From Ascarosepion bandense (Eukaryota; Mollusca; Cephalopoda; Sepiida; Sepiidae): a stretch of DNA of 64,000 nucleotides. Under the pieces are notes generated by a model, which was given only the letters and a program-made list of their open reading frames with translations, was not told the DNA's origin and did no database searches. Of the stretch, positions 32,915 through 42,409 are shown piece after piece; the stretch's first letter is position 1, and every line of letters begins with the position of its first letter. The stretch spans positions 748,501 to 812,500 of the forward strand of contig JBBBDQ010000227.1 of the NCBI GenBank assembly GCA_037127315.1, given 5' to 3'. The position numbers and the translations under genes were made by a program.

Positions 32915-33625
32915 ATTAAGTTTAAAGAACTTAACTGCATGAAAACCGAATACATGGTCATAAGTAAAAAGTACAGCCCAAAATGGCAAATACTGGTCGA
33001 GGATACCAGAATGAAGCAGGTACAAAAATTTAAATACCTGGGAAGCGTTATAACAGAAGACAGAAAGTGCGACACAGAGACCCGAAGGCGAATTAGCATG
33101 GCGAAGAAAGCATTCCAGAAGTTGAGTAAGGTATTAAGAAACAGGACAATTTCGCTGGAAACTAGAAAGAGAGTGCTGGATTGCTACGTGCTGTCCGTCC
33201 TTCAATATGGCAGTGAATGCTGGATAATACCATCAAAGATGAAGGAAAAACTTGAAACAACTGAAATGTAGTTCTACAGAAGGATGCTGCGAATATCATG
33301 GATCGAGCATGTGAGCAATGATGAAGTCTTGAAAATGATGGCAACGAAAAGGAAATTAATACTGAACATCAAGGAAGAGACAGCTGAAGTTCCTGGGACA
33401 CACAATGAGGAAGGAGGGCTTGGGAAATTTGATACTAACTGGCCAGATAGAGGGAAAAAGAGCAGGGGAAAGCAACGCATAATATATTTGAAGAACCTAA
33501 TCAGGTGGATGACAGAATGAGGATTGCACGGTGTAACAGGAGAAGACGTGCTCAGAGCCACCAGGGATAGGGAAACGTAGAAGGCCATGATCGCCTACGT
33601 CTTGAAGGGACAAGGCACATAGAAG
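32915..33625 (+). mobile_element. LINE-B 3' part, copy B6
   Basis: Open frame 32939-33271 reads KTEYMVISKK, FKYLGSVITEDRKCDTETRR, AFQKLSKVLRNRTISLETRK, LDCYVLSVLQYGSECW, then a stop. 33284-33520 continues with MLRISWIEHVSNDEVLKMMA and KRKLILNIKEE, frame-shifting before the FLGHAMRKEGLENL-type block. The element ends TACGTCTTGAAGGGACAAGG, CACATAGAAGAAAA at about 33622. The GSVITED..TE.RRR blocks are the post-RT region of this LINE. Only a few lesions, so it is relatively young. Confidence 0.85.
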
Positions 33626-34526
33626 AAAAATCTGTCATGCTATTTAACCTATAAATCATATCGATATTGACTCATCTAAAAAATAAATAAATAAAATAAG
33701 AGGGATTTTTGAAGATTCTCAACACAGCAAATGTCTACTTCCACTTTCGTTTGGTCATAACGACACCATTTTCGTTTAGACATTTTGTTGTGTCTACCTG
33801 AGAGTACCGATAAAATGAGCGAGTGTTTTATAAGCCATTATTGTAATCTGATTCTATCCTTGTAGATACACTAGTGATTTCTCGCTTTGACGGAGATGAC
33901 GAAACATTTTCAGTGAAGGATGTCGACCCTTGACCTTTATCTAAAGTCCTTTATTTCTCATAAAAATGCTGCTTAAAGTCGGAACTAGAGAAGTCAATAT
34001 TTGCTTAAAGCAAAACAAAAATCTATAATCTGTATCCGATTAATAAATCGGTGGCAAGGAAAATAAAGAATTCAAAGAGGAAAAAATATAGAAGGATTTT
34101 AAAGAAACAAAATTGGATTTTGGAATAGGGGATGTTTTTTGTTTGGCAATTTCTTCAGAGAATGGATTAGGCATTATTAAGGAACCTTTTTCCAGAAATA
34201 TAGATTCCATTCACTTCTGTCCAATTCAAGATCACAGACATCATGTTTTCTTTAACCTTTGAAAAATCAGGATTCTTTACTTTGGTCAGAGTTCAAAGTC
34301 GATTTTAAAACTAGAAAATAAGAGGTGAAAACGGATAATGCATAAACTAACACCATTATTTTCTTTTCCAAGCTTGCTTCAAAATTAAAAATGTTTCATC
34401 CATTTTATAAAACCATTTCTGGTTTTCAATAAAATGAGTTGTAAAAGTTTAAGATTTACTAGACTAAAAAAAAAGATTCTTTTACTAAATGTTTCTATTC
34501 AAGGCTCAAGAGCCATTCAGTAGAGT
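33626..34526. other. No recognisable feature
   Basis: AT-rich DNA without long open frames, tandem structure or recognisable transposon ends. Confidence 0.45.
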
Positions 34527-34872
34527 GTTGACTGATTTATTTAACGTCACATCAACACATTATGAGTCATTTAATGCCACAATTTGATTTCTTAGGAGCT
34601 TCGAAGTAATAAAAATATATGTTAATCTTTCTTCACAATATGGTAAGTGATACTCAACTTTTTTTGTGAACATAATTACTAGAGGCGGTGGTATGTGTTT
34701 TTTATGTTGTAGTTTTGTTGAAGTTGTATTCTGAAATACAGTTTGATTTCTTTAAATTAAAGTATATTTTATAGATTAATGTTATGAAATAATTCTTTCA
34801 TGTTGGTTGTTTGGTTGGTTGATTTTATTTAGAGGCATATCAGCATCTATGAGTTATTTAATGCCGGAAATC
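34527..34872 (+). repeat. Short dispersed repeat, two degenerate copies
   Basis: 34527-34585 (TGATTTATTTAACGTCACAT, CATTATGAGTCATTTAATGC) and 34813-34872 (TTGATTTTATTTAGAGGCAT, CTATGAGTTATTTAATGCCG) are the same about 60-bp motif. The element is unknown. Confidence 0.5.
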
Positions 34873-34984
34873 TAAATATTTTTAACGTAATTTTATGCCT
34901 TTAATTACAGAAAAAAATGTAGTCATTTTGCTATAAAATCTATTGTTGATCATTTTGCTATAAATATTTATCGATGGTCATTTT

Positions 34985-35200
34985 TCTTTTTGTAAAAAAT
35001 GTATTGTTGGTATTTTTACTATGAAAATTAATTTTTATTCTTTCATAGTGTTTTTGTTTAGGGGTTCCCTATTTAACTGGGATCTTAACAATCCGACCAC
35101 CCTGGGTCAGTGTGTACATGAGAACAGCAACAATTAAGGAAATGTTTACACACTCCTCAAAACGTCCCGATCAGAAGGTAGAGGGTTACATAGAAGGCGG
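34985..35200 (+). repeat. Diverged dispersed repeat, copy 2
   Basis: Counterpart of 22070-22290 (see that entry). Just upstream, TCATTTTGCTATAAA-type units (34923-34990) are imperfectly repeated about every 33 bp. Confidence 0.55.
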
Positions 35201-37640
35201 AATTAAGTGCTGATTATGAGAAATGTGCAATACAGAGGTCGGCTACCTTTTAGAGAGTGAGGGCCAAAAAGCTATGTAGAGTCATGGATGTGGATCAAAC
35301 AGCTATGGCTCCGGTGTCATGGAGGTGAACCATGTTATTAAATATGTGAATAAATTTTTTGTGTTCGAAGAAAAAAGGATTCAATGCAATTTAATTGTAT
35401 TTAAACAATATCACTTATTTTACTACACGAATAACAAAAAAAAAAAAAAAAGGAAGAAAAAGAAAAAGAAAAAATGCAAACATATTTAACAAAAAATCTT
35501 TGTTTTACTGTAGGAATAAAACAAACTACTATCAAAATCTACAAAAAAGCAAATTCCTTACTACAGACGAAATACAATTAGAAACGGTAAGTGATTTAAT
35601 GAGACACTTGTTTCTGCTTATTGTACGATAACTCCTCTACATCAGGTAAATATTTGTTGATGACAGGAGCAAAACATCATCCAGGTGTTCATCACACAAT
35701 CTTGTTCTAAAAAAAAAAGTTGTTCACAAGCATATGTACTTCCAAAATAATGACATCTTCGTTCTCGCATTAGCCATGGTGTTTTTATATTTCCGCTTGG
35801 CAATATTTCTTGTTTAAGTCAACAGTAGATTCGAAATGAAATTTTTATTTTAAAGATTTGTTACACTGTAAGTCAATTAACTCCAACTGATATTCTTCTG
35901 TCACTTGCTCCACATCTGTTTCATAAGAATCATCAAATAACTCAAATAGAATTCTATATTTCCGAAGTCAAAGAAAAACTTTCTTCTCAACTGTTTTAGT
36001 AAAACTCAGTATGAATGACGAAGATGTGGTGATACCGACCGAGCAAAAGAGAGGCACCGGATGTTTGCATCCTCACAACCAAAAAGCAAATGACCAAAAG
36101 TCGTCGGTGAGCACCCGGATTCTCTTTTAATTCTCTTTTCAGCATTTTATTGCCATGAACATTTTAACGTCCGTTGGACCTATACTTCAAGTATTACTTT
36201 AATTGTAAAAACCTTAATTGATATGTGTATATATAAACTGTTATTTACAACTCAAATTGCTTTTCTTGAATTATAATCAGTTCATGACTTATAGTGGGCT
36301 ATCTACAATAAAATCAAATTCTGTCAATCTTCAGCAATATTCAACTACCCTTCACTAGATAGGACTGTCCACTATAAACTGGAAAAGAATGGATAACCCG
36401 CTATAAAGGCAATTCACGCGTGCACGTTACTTTATTGCTCTGCAGTCTGCATTGGTCACACCATAGCATAAATAGGTGTAAATTGTTAAACATTTGCACA
36501 TTTACTAGAAAGAAACTTTTAAAAATATACTTGCTGTGTTTTTTAAACCGCTAAAACATTTTCTTATTTAATAAATTTTATGATAATGTTTATTTAAACA
36601 AGTTGCCGAAGCATTTTCGTATGTCGAAAATTTTGATAATAAAAAAATAATTACATTTAAATCGTGTGAGCGTAATTCCCACTCCCCAATAAAAAATATA
36701 AGGGTACATTAACTAAAAGTAAATATATATATAATGCATAAAAATTGATTTTATATTCAATTTGGAAATGATTTCGAAATTATTTTCGATAACTTTTGAC
36801 TTGGAATACGTATTTTGATTTTTTTCTTGTTTTTATCTACAAAAAAAGGAACTCTACAAGAAAGTGAAAAATTTCGGAGTTGCAGAAAGTATTTCACCTT
36901 TTTCTAAATCCGATAAAAAAAAAACAGGTTTCTAAAGGATGACAGGAATTTTGGTTAAAAAAATATTACATCTTAAAAATAAACGTTTCATAAATCAGTA
37001 TTGAAAAAAATTCCATTAAAATCGGTTGAAAAAACGATTTTATATTCATTTAAATGTGCCCGCTCACGAAAGCAAATTCACAGAAAAAGTGAAAATGAGG
37101 TTGTACGCTAATTTTGGCGATTCCCTACAAATACAAAATAAAAGTAAAACACATTTCCTAGGTAAAAAGAAATACATTTTTTTAATTTCAACGCAATATA
37201 TTCAGACTATCAATTGTCACTTTGGTTTGGTTTACCTATATTTATATCGTGTCCAGAGTAAGATAGCGGGCCGAACAAGAGTAACTCGAGGGCTAGGGTT
37301 TGCCGACCGCTGGTGTAATATATAAGGATGGACCCAAGACAAGAAGAGGTTAAGAATGTAAAGTTCACGGAAGCAGACTTTCAGGAGTCTTTTCATAAAG
37401 CAGCGACGATTGGAAAGGCGGTGGCTGAATGAAACTTTCTCCTTACAAATGGAATATAAAGGTAATGAGGATACTTTGCACCTCTATATGGCAGGTTTTG
37501 CACTAAATGTTTGAACCAATGGTGTAAATATAATTTATCACCTACAAGGCCGTGTAATAGCTTTTGAACTGGCCAAAGTGGAAAGTGGATTGGTCGTTTC
37601 AAGACCAAATGTAGCAGCAATACTTTATCTTTTTTTTTTT
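35201..37640. other. Long stretch without a recognised element
   Basis: Contains a poly-A/AAG-rich open frame (35395-35631), a weak first-exon candidate (36011-36106), an unrecognised open frame (37026-37325) and a 34-codon frame at 37330-37434 starting MDPRQEEVKNVKFTEADFQE. None shows a family signature. Confidence 0.4.
36011..36106 (+). CDS. Weak candidate first coding exon, unknown product
   Basis: ATG at 36011 opens 32 codons (MNDEDVVIPTEQKRGTGCLH...QKSS) that end exactly at a donor-like GTGAGC (36107-36112). Local GC is higher than in the surroundings. No family is recognised and no partner exon found. Speculative. Confidence 0.2.
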
Positions 37641-37649
37641 TTTTGGTTT

Positions 37650-38755
37650 GATATGAGTCTTGTAAATATTGAGTATGGTAGAAGGAGTCAAGTACTTTCC
37701 AAAGAGTATAAGGAGTCGTTTAAGACAAGGATGTGTCTTCTCAGCGGATTTTTCAAGCTATACAGCGAGGCAATTCTAAGAGGACTACTTAGAAGTCCTA
37801 GCAGGATTCATTATTGGCGGCCAAAATCGTAAGAAGATAAGGTATGCAGATAATGATAGTGTTGATAACGGGCATAGAGAGGAAACTACAAAAAACATCT
37901 ACAGAAGAAAGAATTAAACATCAACTGGAAAAAAAAGACAGAATTGATTGTTGTTAGCAGAAGGATAAACCCAAACTGCGAAAAGTAAATCGGAGATCAG
38001 AAAAGTGTCATAGGTTATACACACTTGGGCGATCATGTCTTGAAAGATACGTGACTGGTTAGGCAGAATGTTTTCCCACAGTAAGTTGCCATTACTTTCT
38101 GCGGAAGTGTGGTTACCAATCAATGGTATAGAACCCAGTCTATCCTGTTATTTGACCCCTAGCTGAAGCAAAGAGACAGATTAATACCTTTCCCAATGGT
38201 ATTTCCGCGTAAGGGAATGCAACGGAATTCAACTGGAATTCGAACTCGGCTCTTCGACTTCTCGTTCCGGAGATACCAAAATCAAATAAGTGTGAAAATT
38301 CAAATATCTGGAAAGTTTTTTTTAATACAAGACAGAAAGTGCTACACTGAAATCACAAGATTCATTGCGATAGCCAAGAAAACATTGTAAAAGCAGTGTA
38401 ATAAGAAATAAAAAAAAACATCGATAAAAACAAAGAAAAGAAAATAGTACTAAAATGTTACGTGATATCCGTCTTCTTGTATTGCAGTAAGTGCTGGACA
38501 ATCTCCTCAAAGATAAAGGAAGCTGAAGCAACAGAAATGTGGTGCTACAGAAGGACGCTGAGGATACCATGGACCGAACATGTGAACAACGATCAAATTT
38601 TAGAGAAAATGGAAACAGAAAGGAAACTTATCCTTAATATCAGGAAGGAACCGTTGTGGTTTCTGTGGCACATAATGAGGAAAGATGGCTTGGAAAATCT
38701 TATGCTTACGGGACAGGGCGCAAGAGTGGGGGAGCACAGTAAATCATAACAGACT
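37650..38755 (+). mobile_element. LINE-B, copy B7, split by a SINE
   Basis: 37650-37832 carries the RT motif-B region (FKTRMCLLSGFFKLYSEAIL; the family reads VRQGCVLSPDLFNLYSEAI), and about 37840-37870 a decayed YADD box. After the SINE (38010-38275), 38276-38755 continues with KCYTEITRFIAIAKK, YCSKCWTISSKIKE, MWCYRRTLRIPWTEHVNND and ILEKMETERKLILNIRKE. Several frameshifts. Confidence 0.8.
38010..38275 (-). mobile_element. SINE-1, minus, 5'-truncated, nested in LINE-B
   Basis: Starts AAGTGTCATAGG at the left and ends in the box-B/head region GACTTCTCGTTC at the right. CGGAGAT lies on both sides (about 38000 and 38269-38275). Removing the SINE and one copy restores the LINE reading ...GGAGATACCAAAATCAA..., equivalent to GGTAC-AAAAATCAAG in copy B9. 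This fits retroposition with target-site duplication. Confidence 0.85.
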
Positions 38756-38831
38756 AGTTTAATTTCAGCAAATGGATAGCGGAATAGGGCAGAATGAAGA
38801 CAAAAATACAGCGTGAATTATATATGCACAC

Positions 38832-39240
38832 ATGGATATCAGCTTGGAACGAGTGAAGGAAAATCTTGAAGCAACTGAAATGTGCTTCTACAGAAGGATG
38901 CTGCGAATATCATGGATCGAGCATGTGAGCAATGATGAGGTCTTGGAAATGATGGAAACAAAAAGGAAATTAATACTGAACATCAGGAAGAGACACCTGA
39001 AGTTTCTGGGACACGCAATGAGGAAGGAGGGCTTGGAGAATCTGATACTAACAGGCCAGATAGAGGGCAAAAAGACAGGGGAAAGCAACGGATAACATAT
39101 TTGAAGGACCTAATCAGGGGGATGACAGAACGAGTATTGCATGGTGTAACAGGAGAAGGCATGCTCAGAGCCACCAGGGATAGGGAAACGTGGAAGGCCA
39201 TGATCGCCTACGTCCTGAAGAGACAAAGCACATAGAAGAA
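38832..39240 (+). mobile_element. LINE-B 3' end, copy B8
   Basis: Frame 38832-39095: ENLEATEMCFYRRMLRISWI, EHVSNDEVLEMMETKRKLIL, FLGHAMRKEGLENLILTGQI. After a frameshift the end is GATCGCCTACGTCCTGAAGA and CACATAGAAGAAGAAGA. It is very similar to copy B6 (33250-33620), so the two are close relatives. Confidence 0.85.
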
Positions 39241-39245
39241 GAAGA

Positions 39246-39306
39246 GTTCGATATTTTGAATTTGTTGCATTCACTTATGCGCTAATACACTTGAGAATGG
39301 TATTAA
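39246..39306 (+). mobile_element. SINE-1 fragment
   Basis: GTTCGATATT, TTGCATTCACTTATGCGC, TTGAGAATGGTATTAA match the region from box B to the central part of SINE-1. Confidence 0.55.
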
Positions 39307-39347
39307 CAAATAAACCTCAAACAAAACAGTTGCTAGATTAAACACAC

Positions 39348-39651
39348 GTGCGTTGTGGTACAGTGGATATCGGCTCGGAACGAGAAACCGGGGAGCCGAG
39401 TTCGAATTCCAGCTGAATTCATTGCATTCACTTACGCGCAAATACCCTTGGGAAAGGTATTAATCCGTCTCTTCCTTCCAGTTATGGGTTAAATAACAGG
39501 ACAGATTGGGTTCTATAGCCTTGGTCGGCAACCAGTCTACCGCAGAAAGCAATGGCAACCTACTGCGGGATAATTTTCTGCCCAGTCAGTCATGTCTCTT
39601 TCGAGACATGATCGCCCAAGCGTGTATCACGTATGGCACTTAACTGACTGA
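39348..39651 (+). mobile_element. SINE-1, full-length, close to consensus
   Basis: GTGCGTTGTGGTACAGTGG head, GAGTTCGAATTCCAGCTG box B, CATGTCTCTTTCGAGACATG stem-loop, end GGCACTTAACTGACTGA. Few differences from other well preserved copies suggest it is young. Confidence 0.9.
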
Positions 39652-40090
39652 GATGACTTGATTATTGAGGTTAAAGCTTGGGTGTAACAAGTCAGGACTT
39701 TTGGATGAAAAGATATAGAGAAATATTGCACAGTGTGAAGCGAAGTCTCCAAATAGACCACGTTGGGCTTGCATTCAAAGTCTTTCTTTTTTTCGATTGG
39801 TTGTCCCTAAATACTAGAATGATTAACTTGGTATTAAACCTATAACTGGGGGAAGAGATTCCTATCTTTTGTAAAGGTTATACCGTTAAGTGAACGGAGT
39901 TGACTGGAACTTGAAAGTGGTCCGGTCATTTCAATTTCCGCGTTGAGAACTGTCACACACAGACAAATAGTATTTTGAGATTTTCTTACAGTTAAATTAT
40001 GATCGACTTAAGAATGAAGAAATCATAAGTAGATTTCTTTTCTGAGTATAAACCATTTATAGCTCGATTCTCGTAATTGGGCTAGATTTT
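39652..40090. other. Unannotated, with a very old SINE-1 trace at 39830-39950 (minus)
   Basis: TTAAACCTATAACTGGGG, AAGTGAACGGAGTTGACTGG and AACTTGAAAGTGGTCCG follow the minus-strand SINE-1 order but are heavily mutated. Confidence 0.35.
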
Positions 40091-40094
40091 TTAT

Positions 40095-40272
40095 ACATAC
40101 AGACATACATACAGACATACATACATACATACAGACATACATACAAACAGACAGACATACATACATACATACAGACATACATACAAACAGACAGACATAC
40201 ATACATACAGACATACAGACAGGCAGACATACAGAGAGAGAGAGGGAGAGGGAGAGAGAGAGAGAGAGAGGC
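40095..40272. repeat. ACAT/ACAG microsatellite and AG-rich tract
   Basis: (ACATACAGACAT)-type repeats at 40095-40225 followed by (AG)n at 40230-40272. Overlapping minus-strand frames rich in C, V, M and Y are artefacts. Confidence 0.9.
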
Positions 40273-40730
40273 TAAGAGAGAGACCAAGAGACCAACCAAC
40301 TCACAATATCATCAATTATATTTAGTTTCCAGGGAACCCAAAGAGAAAATATACTTTTGATCCTAAAACCAACAATCCTCATAATAACTGAATTAACCTT
40401 TTAATTATCTTATCAAACAAAACTCTTCCTATTGAAAATAAGCTTTCATCAATATTATAATAGAAATTATAGTGAGTGACTAAATACTGGGTATGACGAT
40501 AAAGTACATCCAACAACAATGACTCCGATCGATTACCGTTGTTCGCATGCCCAACTTTAGACTCGGTAGTAGAAACTGTTAGGATCCCAGCTTTGGAGAA
40601 ATAGTTCACATCCAAACTGAGGTCAAAATATAAAAGTGTAAGCATTTTATAGTAAATACACCAACAATACATTTTCATAGTTAAAAATTTCTAGCAATGC
40701 AGAAAAAATAATATCCAACAAACGGACTGT
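40273..40730. other. No recognisable feature
   Basis: The open frame 40379-40678 (minus) has no recognisable family. Confidence 0.4.
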
Positions 40731-40731
40731 T

Positions 40732-41015
40732 GTCCGAATCTTTGATGACAATAGTCAGAATAATATAAATAGTGTAAATGCTACCTCATCTCAGAAATGT
40801 AGACAAATACTGAAGGATCGATACGGACTCCGATACACCAAAAATATGGAAATGAATAGAAAAGTCCTACCCAAAGCTGGCACTTGACGTTCCTACACCG
40901 ATGCAGGGAACTACAACTCATCCCTGCAGGTTTGGCACCAAGACTTGCTATCAATTCACAAAGATGAGGACAATAGTCCGATTAAGAAATCCTACAGAAG
41001 GTAGCTGAAGAGAGT
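40732..41015 (+). repeat. Pieces of the hammerhead-like inverted-repeat family
   Basis: TGACAATAGTCAGAATAATA, TAAATAGTGTAAATGCTACC, TCTCAGAAATGTAGACAAAT (40750-40806) match the right flank of the element at 16952-17371. A second piece, AAGATGAGGACAATAGTCCG (40960-40980), stops next to LINE-B copy B9. The DNA between them is unrecognised. Confidence 0.55.
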
Positions 41016-41019
41016 GACA

Positions 41020-41675
41020 ATAAAGGAATAGAAATAAACTGCAAGAAAACCGAATGCATGGTCATCAGTAAAAAGAGCAGCTCGAAATGCCACATACAGA
41101 TTGGGGGTACAAAAATCAAGCAGGTATAAAAATTTAAATACCTGGGAAGTGTTCTAATAGAAGGCGAATTGGTATGGTGAAGGACGCGTTCCAGAAGTTG
41201 ACTAGAGTATTAAGAGACAGGAAGATTTTGCTAGAAGCAAAGAAGAGAGTACTGGATTGCTATGTGATGTCAGTTCTTCAATATGGCAGTGAATGCTGGA
41301 CAATATTATCAAAGATGAAGGAAAAACTTGAAGCAATTGAAATGTAGTTCTACAGAAGGATGCTGTGGATATTATGGACCGAACATGTGAGCAATAGTGA
41401 GGTGTTGGAAAGAATGGCAACGAAAAGGAAACTAATATTGAGCATTAGGAAGAAACAACTGAAGTTTCAGGGACATGCAATGAGGAAGAAGGCTTGGAGA
41501 GCCCGATACTAACAGGTCAGATAGAGGGAAGGAGAGACAGAGGAAAACAAGGAATAACATATTTGATGGGCTTGAACAGGTAGATGAGGGTTGTGTGTTA
41601 AGAACCACCAGGGATAGGGAGACTTGGGAAGCCACGATCGCCTACGTCCTGAAAGGACAGGGCATATAAAAGAAG
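41020..41675 (+). mobile_element. LINE-B 3' part, copy B9
   Basis: Reads KTECMVISKK, FKYLGSVLIEGE (then a deletion of the KCDTETR region), AFQKLTRVLRDRKILLEAKK, LDCYVMSVLQYGSECW, then FYRRMLWILWTEHVSN, KRKLILSIRKKQLKFQGHAM, and the end CCTACGTCCTGAAAGGACAG, GGCATATAAAAGAAGAAGAA. Stops and frameshifts present. Confidence 0.85.
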
Positions 41676-41677
41676 AA

Positions 41678-41715
41678 GAAATACTACCTCATCCCAGAAA
41701 TATAGACAAATACCA
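41678..41715 (+). repeat. Fragment of the hammerhead-like repeat family
   Basis: ACTACCTCATCCCAGAAATA and TAGACAAATACC directly follow LINE-B copy B9. With the piece ending at about 40985 this suggests B9 inserted into a copy of that repeat. Confidence 0.5.
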
Positions 41716-42295
41716 ACAAATACGTTTTTGGGAAAGGAATTACTCATGTTCCCAAGAAAATTAAATTTCGACATTAAATGAAACATAATGAGTTGATATG
41801 TCTTTAAGCAACCAAACAGCATATTCTAAGAGCAGCCATTATATTAACAAAGTTAGTAAAACGTCTAGTCTAACTGTTTATGATAAAATAGAAAAAAACT
41901 ACTTTGCTTAAGCATTTGAAAGGTTTAGAATAAAGTACTTTAGCAAGCGAAAGTTGATAAATTATGTATCTATGCAAGTGCTGGAGTAAGAGGGCGATAA
42001 AAAGAGACGTATATATGTATTGACCTGCTTGTTCACGCAGAAAATCTGGCATACGTTCAATTTAACTCCATGGGCGTACATGAGGATGAGGATCCCAAAT
42101 TAGTATGACCCAGGAACTGACCCAGACATTTTCCCATGTGGAAAAAAGATTTCTCGTGGTGGCAATGACACCTCACCCTGGTCTGCTATATTTATAACCC
42201 TTGCCACTTATGTCAGAGGTTTTAATTCTTAAAACAGAAACTGTGTAGTCATGAGCAATTTTTTAAATTATTTTGTTTATATAATTTTCTTAATG
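41716..42295. other. No recognisable feature
   Basis: No recognisable element or coding signal. Confidence 0.45.
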
Positions 42296-42407
42296 GAGGA
42301 TTGGGGATGGAGTCCAATAACAGGAGAAGAGGTATTAAGAGCGACAAGAGATAGGGAGATATGGAGGACCATGATCGCTTACAACCTGAAGGGACACGGC
42401 ACATAGA
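42296..42407 (+). mobile_element. LINE-B extreme 3' end, copy B10
   Basis: ATAACAGGAGAAGAGGTATT, AGCGACAAGAGATAGGGAGA, CATGATCGCTTACAACCTGA, GGGACACGGCACATAGAA: the last about 110 bp of LINE-B. It abuts the tail of LINE-A copy A8, which runs in the opposite direction. Confidence 0.8.
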
Positions 42408-42409
42408 AC

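Noticed and set aside
37330..37434. 34-codon frame MDPRQEEVKNVKFTEADFQE...
   Set aside because: Looks protein-like but is too short, with no family match I can name and no splice signals or neighbouring coding sequence.
40023..40299. Cys/Val/Met/Tyr-rich open frames
   Set aside because: Translation of an ACAT/ACAG microsatellite.
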